This document shows positions 22,193-33,351 of a DNA stretch of 64,000 bases, piece after piece (position 1 is the stretch's first letter; each line of letters starts with the position of its first letter). The DNA comes from Heterobilharzia americana. Its lineage: Eukaryota; Platyhelminthes; Trematoda; Strigeidida; Schistosomatidae. The stretch is taken from the NCBI GenBank assembly GCA_944470555.2, contig OX104134.1, forward strand, positions 75,572,678-75,636,677, in the 5' to 3' direction. The notes under the pieces were generated by a model. It was given only the letters and a program-made list of their open reading frames with translations. It did not search any database and had not been told where the DNA came from. Position numbers and translations under genes: made by a program.

Positions 22193-25100
22193 AATATTTA
22201 CTATTATCATTATTTGTCCCTTGGGTTCCTAGTGGAGCGTTGGGCTTCAGTAGCACGTCACCATTGCACTCTCTTCTCTGCAGTCCTTTAAACCTGGCGC
22301 CACGACTGACCACAAGCTCTCATTTCTTCCTCACACCATCTCCTCCATGTCACCCTCACCTGGGACGTCTAACTCATCGTTTCCCATTTAGCTTCCACTC
22401 AAGGACTTGACCTGGTGCGTGATGTCCGCAAACCTTCTTCGCAGTCTATGTCCAGTCCAGTCCAGTCCAATCCATCTCCACTTTCTTCTGCATATTTGTT
22501 GGGTGATAGGTTCTTGGTTCATTCGTTATCCGGCCAGAGTTCCTTGTTGCTTACTCTTATTATTCTGGCCATATGATCTTCAGAATGGGTGGGCGTAGGT
22601 GGCAGCTGTTGATGGATGTCTGTAGATTGTTGGGAATGCTTTTCGTGACGCGCCAAGTCTCTCAACCATCACATAGAAACACTGACTTGAAGTTAGTGTT
22701 GAAAATCCGGACCTTGTTCTTTGTGCTGAGTGCAGTGTAGTAGATTTGCACACTGATTTCAAGTTAATGAAGGCCTGTCTTGCTTTTCCGATTCTTGCTT
22801 CGATGTCCTCATCTGTGCCGCCTATAGTTGAGACGATGCTGCCTAGGTAGGTAGGTGAGAGACAACTTCCATTATATTTCTCCCGTTGATGGTGATTGGT
22901 GCTTGTTGTTCATCCTGTTGTTCGTTGGGTATCTGCATCACCTCCGTCTTCTCTCAATTCAATTGAAGTCCAGTTTTCACTGCCTCTTCTATCAACTTGT
23001 TAGTTTTCGCCTGTAGATCTTCGAGTTTGTGCAACATTAGACATAAATCATCATCATCATCATCGGCGAAATCCAAATCTTCTAGGATCTTTTCATCGGT
23101 CAAACAGCGTATGCCCCTCTTCTCACTCCTTTGCAGTTTGTTGCATGACCCAGTCCAGTTGAGTCGACCACAATCAGGAAGATCGTTGGTGATGGTAGGT
23201 GGCAACCTTGTCTTACTCCTGTCTTCACTTCAAAGGCATCAGTGACCTTTCATTGTGAATCACCTGACATGTGGCGTCGTCATATAGCTGTTGAATGAGG
23301 TTGATATAGGTTTGCGACACCACAGCCGTAGAGTTGAAGTAGCTGCCTGTCAAATTACTTCTCGGTCGACGCTGTCGAAGGCCTTTTCAAAATCGATGAA
23401 GTTGAGGTTTAGTTGAGTTGACTGCCATTCTATACTCCGTTCTGTGATGAGGCGTAGCTTAGTGTAGTGTAGCGTTGCAATTTGATCCGCACACGATTTG
23501 TTCTTCCTGAAGCTAGTCAGCCAGCCAGCCTGTTCCGGTCGTAATTTCGAATCCAGCGCATTTTTGAGTCTCTGCAAGATGATGCGGCTTAATATTTTGC
23601 TTGCTTTGGTTGGACAGCGATAGGAGCATGATTCCGTGCCAGTTCTTGCAAAGACAGGTCGCCCTTCTTTGGGAGTTTTACAAGGTAGCCCTTCCTCCAA
23701 TCAGTTGGCAGGTACCTTTCCTTCCTTCTTTGCAAACCTTCTGCAGTGGTGGTGTGAGCATGTCCGCTGCTGTTGTCTCTGCGTCTGTTTTCAGTGCTTT
23801 TGGTGGGATTCCATCTGGTCCTGCTGCTTTGCCGGATTTCAGCAAGTGTATGGCGTTCAGGACTTCACTTCTGCTTTTGTTGGAGGGCTTGTGTTCACTG
23901 GTAGTCCTGTGGCTGGGCTGCTGGTGGTATTTCTGGACGAGTTGCAGGTGGTGGTAGTGGTTGTGGTCGATTCAAGAGTTTTCTGAGGTGTTCAGTCCAT
24001 CGTTTTCTTTGTTTCTTCTCTTTGGTAACTAAGTTCCCTTCACTACCTTTCATTGGTTTCATCTGTGTTGATCTCTTCCATCCCAGATAGTAGCCTTGTT
24101 ATTTGATAAAGTGTTGTCAGGTCTCTGTCTCTCCTATCAACAGCCTGTTCTGCTTCACTGGCAAGTGTGTTGTAGAAGTGTCTTTTGTCTTTGCGCGCAC
24201 TCTTCTTCTTCACTTCTTTGTTCAGTGTAGTGTTTTGTAGGTTGTGTTCAGTTCCTCTTTTCGTTGTTCATCCTTGCACTGCACTGCACTAGTTCATCTT
24301 CTGCTTCACCATTTCCTCTCCCTGCCCTATCAGCTTCTATGTATGCGCCGAGATCCATTCCTTGTCTTGCCGCTTCTTCTTCCTTCCTAACACGGTTACG
24401 CAGGTTTCCTTCCTAGTCGCTTTCACAGAGTTCCAGTGTTCTTCCATGCAGGTTTACTTGTCAATATTGCCTAATGTCTCCCACTTTTTCCTGATGTTTG
24501 ACGTGAATATGTTCTTTTTAGTTTTGTCCTTCAGTTAAGCTTCTGTTCTGGGTGTTAAACTTGAACTTGAACTGTGGTGTATCACCAACTTCTGTGAAGT
24601 GAAGGCTTTCAACTTGATTTTGAAGGTAGGTTCCTTGCACTAGATAGTGAAGTGAGTGGTGTGAACCACCTACATCTGCTCCCCTTCTTCATCTCATCTT
24701 GTGTCCAGTAGGCTGCGTCTCCACTCTCCTCACATTGAGATCAAGTCGATCTGATTTTTAGTGTAGTGTGTCCTGGTGTGGTGTCTGGTGAAATCAAATC
24801 CATGTCGCTTTATGGATATCCTTGTGCTGGAATACAGTGCTTGACTTCAATCAGCAAATCGTTGAATGCACAGAATTCTGCAAACAGTTCTCCATTCTCG
24901 TTCATTTCACCTAGTGCTTCTCGACCCGTGGTTAGATCCCTTCCTGTGTTTTCCGCTCCCAGTTTGGCTGGCATTCATGTCGCCCATTAGGATTTTGATA
25001 TCGCCAACTGAGGCTTTGTTCGGTGTTGATTGCAGTTGTCTGTAGAATTCCTCCTTTTTTCTTGCTCTGCATTATTTGTATGTGCGTGGCATTGTATGAT

Positions 25101-25699
25101 TGTGGTTTTCCTTCCTTTTGAGATGAATCTTGCTGTCACGATCCTGCAGGCGGAGATTGGTTCCCCCTACACGAGAGCCTTCGATGCTGTTGGGGACATA
25201 ATGATAGCCACTCCATAACTCAGTGCGCTTGTGGTTGTCGTCTGGGTGACAATATCGGAGTAGATTATTGACTCTGCAGTTGACAGTTTGGAGAGTCCAC
25301 TTCCATTCCATTTGCTTCCGCAAATTCCTAGCACTTCCATGCTATACCTTCTCATCTCTTTTGCAATGTGAGCAGCCTTAGCAGCCAGCTTCAAACATTG
25401 TGCGGACATTCCATGTCCCCATGCTTACTTTTGCTTTGACCGAAAGAGAGACGACACATCGGGTAATTGGCTTCCCGAAGGCTTCCACCAACTGGCGTCA
25501 TTTCGTCTCTCTGATTCTAGTGAGGAATAAGTTAAATTTTTTTTCATTTTTATTTCCTTTGTGCTTTGAAGTTTGTTTAGTGGTTAGATTGGTTTTGCGG
25601 GGTAGGGTTGCTATCCCTATGCCCAACCTTCCCTCTTTACCCGGGCTTAGGACTGACTGGCTAGTAACTAGTTTACTGGTTAACCAGGGGAGGCTGTGG
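22193..25699 (-). mobile_element. RTE-type element, copy 2, mosaic
   Basis: The tail is at the left. The RT block FIDFEKAFDSVDREVI ends near 23350 and a continuous 116-codon minus frame lies at 23350-23700 (LRPEQAGW, FRKNKSCADQIATLHY). Active-site box: DFADDDDDDLCL at about 23038-23073, with four surplus Asp codons. Endonuclease: KAAHIAKEMRRYSMEVLGIC within 25167-25409. The part left of about 24808 matches copy 3. The part to the right, including the flank beyond the 5' end, matches copy 1 more closely (for example C at 25438, where copy 3 has T). Confidence 0.85.
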
Positions 25700-27108
25700 A
25701 CGGCCTTTACTTTAGGATATCTTCGGCTGTGACAGTCATAAGCTACAGTCCCCCTTCACGCTGTCACCATTATTTGGAACAGACATGGCGACTTCCAAAT
25801 AGATCCTGTCGCGATAATAACCCCGGAAGCCATCTTATTATCCGGTTCGTCGAATTCTGGTGGCCAGTAGCGAATTTTACCGTTACACACAACCCCATAC
25901 GGTCTGTCGCCACTAAGACGCCTCATGGCTGGATAAACCCTTCCCACCGTCTTTACAGTGATGTTAGGGTACTTACTGGTAGGACGATGAAACTACGATC
26001 TCTTCGTTGCTACCTTACCCAAGGGTCATGATCCCAGCAGAATCTTAGTTGTCGCCAAATATTAGTGACATCGGGGCTAGTGTAGGTGGTGTACGTCTAT
26101 TCAGGGACGACAAGGAACACTTGAAGTGGGACTGGGAGAAACATCTTTGCGTGCATCTCGAAAGTGGGCGAGCCACTGAAACTGTACTGTCGGAGCTCCT
26201 GAGCTGAGACTGGTTCCACACAACGGCAAGACACACCAAGCACCTGGTACGGAGGGTCTGCCGAAACACTACTAGCAGCGTAGAACAGAATCAGCAAGTG
26301 CTCCATGTGATATATCTTCAGTGAAGACTACGGGGTGTGAACCGGTCTTCACAGCGGGGAATTTGAATTCCTTAACTCTCAGCCCTTGGGAAGGCAGGGC
26401 AGCCTGAAGCCCGGAACTCCACTGAAACCTATGCAATACCGCCAGAAAGGCTGGGATACATGGAAACATTAGTGATAGCACCCATCTAGTGTTAGACAGA
26501 AAATCATCCAGACCGGGCCACCTTCTTACCTGTCAGCAGCTGTTAGCAGAAAACGATCAGGATAAAACCCCCAAAGCAGCGGCGACCACGGTACAGTAAC
26601 GTTTGGTCTGTCACTCAGCGAACAGCCATCACGGAAGGGATCTCACCCTAGCCTTTGCCATGGCAGGGCAAACCGCGTGGCGACAAACTAACATATGTCG
26701 AAAGCCCCAGCAATGGAGTACCCTATCGGTTGAACAACACTTGGAACTATCGAGGGGTATCATTGTGAGGGCTGTCTCTAATAAATTCAGGTCAAGGGGG
26801 AGCGGTAGGTCGTCCCAGGTAAACCTCCTTACAAGCTTGAGGCGACCCCCAAGATCCTGTACCGATTCATGTGGGGGAGCAAAACAACTGGTCAGGAAGC
26901 TTGCGTAATGGAAGACAAGAACAGGGGGAGCCTCTGTGGACCGGAGACAGCGGAAAACTTTAGTGCCACCCTCGACACTACCAAAAGTCCCGTCATCCAG
27001 CCGAATTCATCAGTCACCTGAGTAATGTTCGGGCCTGCTTAACGTAGAAGACTTGCCTGGAAAAGGAGTAACTCCAGCTGTGGTCCTAGGAAAACCGTTG
27101 TAGGTTCA
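25700..27108. other. Unassigned part of the duplicated block, unit B
   Basis: Copy of 14541-15949 at offset 11,159. No difference was seen by eye. Confidence 0.4.
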
Positions 27109-28489
27109 TGCAGGAAAATCATCAGGGTGCATTGACATTCGGCCACGTGCGTTGAGACAGCCTAGGGGTGTTGTTCGTGGCCCACCTAGTAATACACTCC
27201 CACATTCCTCAAACAAACACGCGTCCGCAAGAGTGGAAGCTTGCTATTCTCCCTCCCACCTTCAAAGGAGGAGAAAGGCAGAACTCAAAATGCTGTGCTG
27301 ACAAAAGTAGTGGAGGGCCCGCGGACGGCCATGTCAGGGAGTACTTGGACAAGAGGGGTGCACTAACTGACGCTCACCACAGTTTCCGAACGGGTATGTT
27401 CCATGCCCTTAAACCTCCTGGCAGCCGGTGATAGCTGGATGGCATGCCGAGACCCCCAAGTCCCTGTTTATATGATTTCGCCCAAGCCTCTGACACAGAC
27501 ATAAACGACATTCCGATTCACAAAATATCAAGGTTGGGTATCAACAGTCAAATCCTCTCCTAGCTGGAGGACTACTTAGACGGCAGGGAATTATGCACAA
27601 AAGTTAACAGGGTTCGCTCGACTAGGGGAACATCATTATCCAGTGTACCACAAGGAGCGATCTTGGGTCCGTTGCTGTTCCCACGTTTTTCGAATGACCT
27701 CCCATTAAGTCTCAGTTCCCCGGTTCTCCTTTAAGCTGACGATGTCAGCTTACGGAGAGCTGTGAAGTCCAAAACAGAATCAAGTGAGCCATAAAGTGAC
27801 CTCAAGCTGGTAGCAGAGTGGGTGAATGACAACAAATTAACATTTAATCCGGACCCCCGACTCACAAGAAGTATTCCGTACGCAACATTTCCAGACGACC
27901 TCGGAGAAAGACCTGGGACTAATACTAACCGACAAGTTGGACACCTGCTTCAATAGTTGAGATGTCTCCAGAGCCCATGCAGCTCTGCGCTTCATGTGCA
28001 GACCACTAGGTGGCCTTATGCCGGAACTATTTTTGAAGGTCGGGAAGACCCATTTACAACGTCGCTTGGAGGTCCACAATGTCACTGCATCATAGAACCT
28101 GGAAAAGGACTTGAACCTCCTAGAGAAGGTCCAGAGGTGAACAATGAAGGTTGTGGGAATGCGGCAGGAAAACTATGAGGACGAGGTGAAAGACCTCGGC
28201 TTTACGTTTTCAGCTGCTGTAGGTTGCTTTGTGCGTTCGAACTGTTCGTCTCTGCAGGACTGCGTTGCCTGTCTAAATTGCTATTGCTTCGTCCGTCGAC
28301 AACGCCAAGAATAGTTTGGAGAGCTAAGCAACTGCGCACGGCCTGCGCTCATACAGCCGGGATACGGACTAAGTTAACACAACCAGCTAATTCCGCAGAA
28401 ATCAGCATGGTCTATCCCATACCGAATCTTTTGCGCCACAGCCATGACAGCGAACTTGCCTGTTGGATTTCCCACCTTCAATTACCATG
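27109..28489 (+). pseudogene. CR1-like RT remnant (i), unit B
   Basis: Duplicate of the remnant at 15950-17330, with the same stops and frameshifts. Shared lesions show that it was copied as DNA and did not retrotranspose separately. Confidence 0.75.
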
Positions 28490-29848
28490 ACCCCGCCAAT
28501 AACATAACTTTTCCTATTCCTATGACCTCCCAATAATCTTACTTGTGTCTTCTCCTCCCTCTGACTCTGTGATCTCGCCGAACTTATTAAGGCCCTCCTT
28601 AACAGTTATCATCCCTGAGTTCACCTAGGATTATACTTCCTTTTCGTTCTGCTTCTTTTCACCTTGTTTTTAACGCAATTCCTCTCCGTTGATTTCGCCG
28701 GACATCTTCTAATCACCTCAATCTTGTTTTTACTGCCATTCTGAACAACTGCCTAGTGATGCGACATTTGAGGAACCCATCTGCACCACAGATCATGGAT
28801 GGCTCATACAATCCCGACAAATCCAATCAACACCCAACTGCTCGTCGAGAACACCAGAACCTCAGCGGATGAGTGGGTAGACCCCCCTTATTGGAATCCA
28901 CCAGAAACCTGGAACTGTTCCATATGACCTGTAAGCGAACGCAAAGAAAACAACTAGTTTACAACAGCTCGTAAAAAGATATTGGACTGAACCTGTGGAA
29001 TTCTCTTCTGAAGCACACAGAACATAAACGCTTTGTTGATGGTTTAAAATCCAGGTTGAATTTCAACGATCTGCATTAATAATCACCATACTTTCCTTTA
29101 TCGTGCATACTGTGCAATGGTAACTGTAATAAAGTCGAATCTTTGCGTCATTTGTGACCGAAGGGGCTGTAGACTAGCGTGGTGATTTTCCAATCAGCTG
29201 GTGCCATAAAAGTAGAGATAGGTTGGAGATTAGTGAAAACGAATAGTTTTCGTCTCTGTTTATGAGAAAGTGACAAATCCTGTACAAGCTGTTAGTTTCC
29301 TTCGGCATTTAATGACGACTTCATTAGGTAAACAATTCAACTCACTGTATCATTTGATGCACGCTTTCCACCCCTGCAGGAGTGGCATGCGATGTTCGTA
29401 AACTTCCATTCTTCACAAGTTGTCCGAATTCAGCTACGAGATTTACTGATGCAACAATCGATCTGAAGAACATTTTGATACTTTTTTTACTAATGCTGAC
29501 TGTTATACACACGCGTCTTTATAGCTTGAGAACTAATCCTATAGTGTAGCAAGGTCAGAAACTAGCGCCTTGGCCTTTCTGAGGGCCATATAAAGCTGGT
29601 CAATCAGAACAATGACAGTTAACGCTTTATCTCAGTCGCGCGAAATTTGCCATTGATATTGAAAGTCGCGGTCGGTGACTGTCACTCTTTATGACCTTGG
29701 TGGGGAAACGATATTCGTTTGTTTTTTCGTTGTGGTTCTGTGAGTTGTTGCTGGTCATCTGAACATCTCAGAAGCATGACTTTTTGGGCCGTTTCTGTGT
29801 CATGATTCTGCCTGAAATATACTTACGAATAAAAAGCATAATCCGTGC
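28490..29848. other. No gene recognised, unit B
   Basis: Duplicate of 17331-18689. It carries the T/C difference at 28639. Confidence 0.4.
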
Positions 29849-30119
29849 GTAGACAAACTGCTCATGTGATTTTCCTGGATTTTGCTAAGACCTTCAACAG
29901 TTGTGCGCTATTCTCATACACAAAGTAGCAAGCTTAGGTGTCAGAGGTCACGTGCTCTCCTGGCTGGAGGCTTATTTCGCCTCAGAGAATTCTGCACAAA
30001 AGTTAGCAGGGTTTTGCTCGGCTGGGATTTACCTAGGACAAAATGAATTCCCAAATTTTAACCGCCACTTATTACAGTCTCTTAAATGTGCACAGGTTAA
30101 CAACCACAAGAAGTAGTGA
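29849..30119 (+). pseudogene. CR1-like RT fragment (ii), unit B
   Basis: Duplicate of 18690-18960. No difference was seen by eye. Confidence 0.65.
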
Positions 30120-30288
30120 TCCATGTATTCTAGACGTGGGAACCAGTTAGGTGAAAAGCCCTTATATTTCGTCAAATACATTCGAACAGTTGTTCTATTA
30201 CCACATGAGGAGACGAAAGATCGGATTTACCCAAAGCTGATAGTTTATGTAATTATTTTAGCCTAGTGTTTTCTGGTGACTATTCTGA

Positions 30289-31799
30289 TGTCATTCTGGA
30301 CACTGATGGAGATTCTAGTGTTCATCTAATGGGAACTATTGAAATTGCAAAGGAGACAGTTCTCTGACTGCTCCAAAACTTGGAGCATGAAAAGTCACCC
30401 CGGCCTGGACGGATTGCATCCTAGGATTCTGCTACTGTTTGTCTATACTGGAGACACCCTTGACTATGTTATTCAGCATATCCTTAACTCAGGCAGGATA
30501 TTGTAATAAGCTATGTTTACTGGCGGTGATAGACAGCTGGTTACCAGTTACCATGCTGTTAGTCACACTAGTGTGGTTAAAATGATGCTGAAGGCAATAT
30601 GTGATGAGATGCCCATGCATTTAAAAACATAACCTACCGACGCAGGGTTGAGTAGTTTTTCTCTATTAACCAACTCTTGATTAGGGAGTATTGGGTTAAG
30701 GCTAGGTACGACAAAATCCCTGTGGATTTTGTGTCAGTTGACTTAAGCAAACCTTTTGGAAAAGTGTTACACAGAGTTGTTAATGAAACGTCACATTTGG
30801 CATTTACCATGTGGTTGACGCCTGGATCAAGGAATACTTACACGACAGAAGGCCAAGAGTAAGAGTCAGTGGAATGCTCTGAGTGCAATCTATCACTAGT
30901 GGTGTTCATCAGGGCACTATCATTGTACTAATGCTCTTCCTTCTTCGCATGAAGGAAATACTAATGACTCTCGGGTCATCATCATTGCTATTTGCTGATG
31001 ACGTCAAGATATGGAGAACCATCCCTAATGATGATAGTCTTGCGCTCCAGGCTGTTATTGATGAACTAATGAAGTGATCTATGCGATGGAGCCTGGAGAT
31101 CAATTCCAACAAAAGCACGGTAATGTTCAGTGTGCATGACTGTTCTGGTGGCTAACGAACGAATAGACAACTAATACCTGGGGTTTTGGAACAGATAAAC
31201 TTAGGGGTTGTCGTAAGTCACAACTTAAAGTCAACTGCTAATTGTAGTGCTTCTACAGAGAAAACTTTCCTCATATTTTGGTTCCCTCGTAGAGCATTCA
31301 AGTGCTTTGATCGAATGTTCAGTGCGTTATACCCCACTTTGTAAGGCCGCACATAGATCACTGTATCCAGGCGGCTAGTCCATGTTTCAAGAATAAGGCT
31401 GATACACTAGAGCGGATCCAAAGGGATGCCACTAAGTTAGTGACAAGTCTTGCCCGCATTCCTTACGAAAAGCGATTAGCATGGCTAAACCTTTTCCCCT
31501 TTACCTTATCTCAGGAAAAGAGGTGACCTGATTTTAGCCTTTCTCGTTCTGGATAATGACAGTATTGATCTGTTCAGTTTCCTTACTCCTTTGAGGTCCA
31601 AAAGCCGCGGTCGAATCATACTTGGGTAGAGTACAGGTTCTTCTATGGAGTGGTCAGTGACTGGAACTCGTTACCGAAACAAGTAGTAGCATTCAAGGAA
31701 AAGCTGGACCGTCATAGAGATGCATGGATTATCGCATACCTATAGTCTACTGTCCTTTTCACTGAAGACTGTTACTAGAAGTGATATGTTTAAGTTGAA
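30289..31799 (+). pseudogene. CR1-like RT remnant (iii), unit B
   Basis: Duplicate of 19130-20640, with the same F-A-D-D box at about 30990. Confidence 0.75.
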
Positions 31800-32198
31800 G
31801 CATTCGTAAGACTTAATGATAAAAGTTGTATTGAGTATGAAAGTCGACTAGTGTACGCTTGTGCCGACCGCACCAAATGGCTTCATGCCTATATGAGACT
31901 TAGGATCAAGAGATACGATTGTGTACCCACTCTACATATCAGAGCGTGGATGTAACAGTGGTTTCGAACACGGTTAAACAAAGCTGGGAAACTACCGTTT
32001 TAATTCAGCAAATTTTTTTCGTACACGCTAACATCCAGATACTAAGTGCCACGACGTCTGAAACATTTCAAATGACACCTGTTTTGATGGATTGGAAGAC
32101 AAAATTGAGACTACTCAATAACTTGAGGGTGGCAAGTCACCGAATCTTAACAAAGTACACTGACTGTCGTCAGCTTTGGCTGAAATAACTTACGGGCA

Positions 32199-33349
32199 GC
32201 TTACAGAGATATTTAATATGCCTTTGAGTCAGCCTCCATTACCCAATGAGAGGAGAAATACTGTGTTTAATATCATTCTGTAAGCATAGAAATAGGCAGC
32301 TAGTTACTAACCATTACCAAGTAAGCCTAGCTTATATAGTTGTAAGAGTCTTGGAAAGAATACTCAGGGATAAAACACTAAGTTGTGTGGAAACGCGGTC
32401 TATTGTCGTATGACCAGCACGGTTTCTGTCCCAGACGCTCGTATCCGATGAATTAATTTTCACCCTAAGAAAAATGAATGGAATTTAGAGATAGTTAATT
32501 TCTTGTTGAAAAGGTGTTTATTGACTCCATATGGCAGTTGATAAGGTGTTTCAGTTCGGTTAGCTCAAGGAACTCTTTAGTTTCGATATAGATGTCAACA
32601 TGCAAGTGTTTTTTAGATTACTTGCAAGACAGAACGTAAAGAGTAAGAGTAATAGAAATATCCTGTTTATAAAAGCTGGTCATCACTGGGGTTTCTATTA
32701 GAGTAATATACTAGGACTTCTTTTATTCCTTCTTATTATTGAACTGGGGAAGATGCTTAAGTGATCAGTTTTGCCATTTTTAGATAATTTTAGTTTCTGA
32801 AGAGTTATTCGCGATACTGAAGATAAGTTGACAGTTCAGACTATTGTGAGCTAACTGAACATTCCAAACACTGGAGTCTGGAAATCAACAACAGGAGTAC
32901 TGTAATGTACATTGACCAACAGCTTGACTGTCGCTACTCATTGGACAGAACAACATCGCCTTGCACTAGAAGATAAAAGGATTTAGGAGATATTTCTAGC
33001 CGTAATTTAAAACAACAGGGTATTGTAACACTTTTGCAGGTAAAGCATTCCGTGTACTTTGGCCTCTTCTCAAACCATTTAAGTACTCTGATGAGGGTTA
33101 AAACTACTAAATGTCACTCTCGAAAGACTTCATTTTGAATCCTACTTACAGGTGACTTTAAGAAGGAAGTAAATACCACAGAACGGTTAAAAATGTACAT
33201 TGGCAAAATTAGCCTATCTTTCTTATGCAAGAAGTAGGAATGTTTATGCCTTTTCCTATCATCCCATCGTAGGAAAAAGGGTGATATTATTTTGGTGTGT
33301 CGTGTCTTGAATAATGATTTGGGCATTGATCTTTCTGATCTCTTCACTT
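32199..33349 (+). pseudogene. CR1-like RT remnant (iv), unit B
   Basis: Duplicate of 21040-22190. It differs at 32780 and 33085. Confidence 0.6.
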
Positions 33350-33351
33350 CT

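Larger units (their letters stand above)
13678..24808 (+). repeat. Tandem segmental duplication, unit A (about 11.16 kb)
   Basis: This unit and 24809-35968 match at a constant offset of 11,159 over the whole block between the RTE copies. By eye I found only single-base differences at 17480/28639 (T/C), 21621/32780 (G/T) and 21926/33085 (G/A), and one extra C at about 35475. The unit edges were placed inside the RTE copies where the middle copy changes its best match. They are approximate. Confidence 0.9.

Noticed and set aside
22997..23986. Plus-strand frames of 82-118 codons rich in Ser, Val and Phe
   Set aside because: Reverse-strand shadows of the RTE reverse transcriptase. The minus frames carry the RT motifs.
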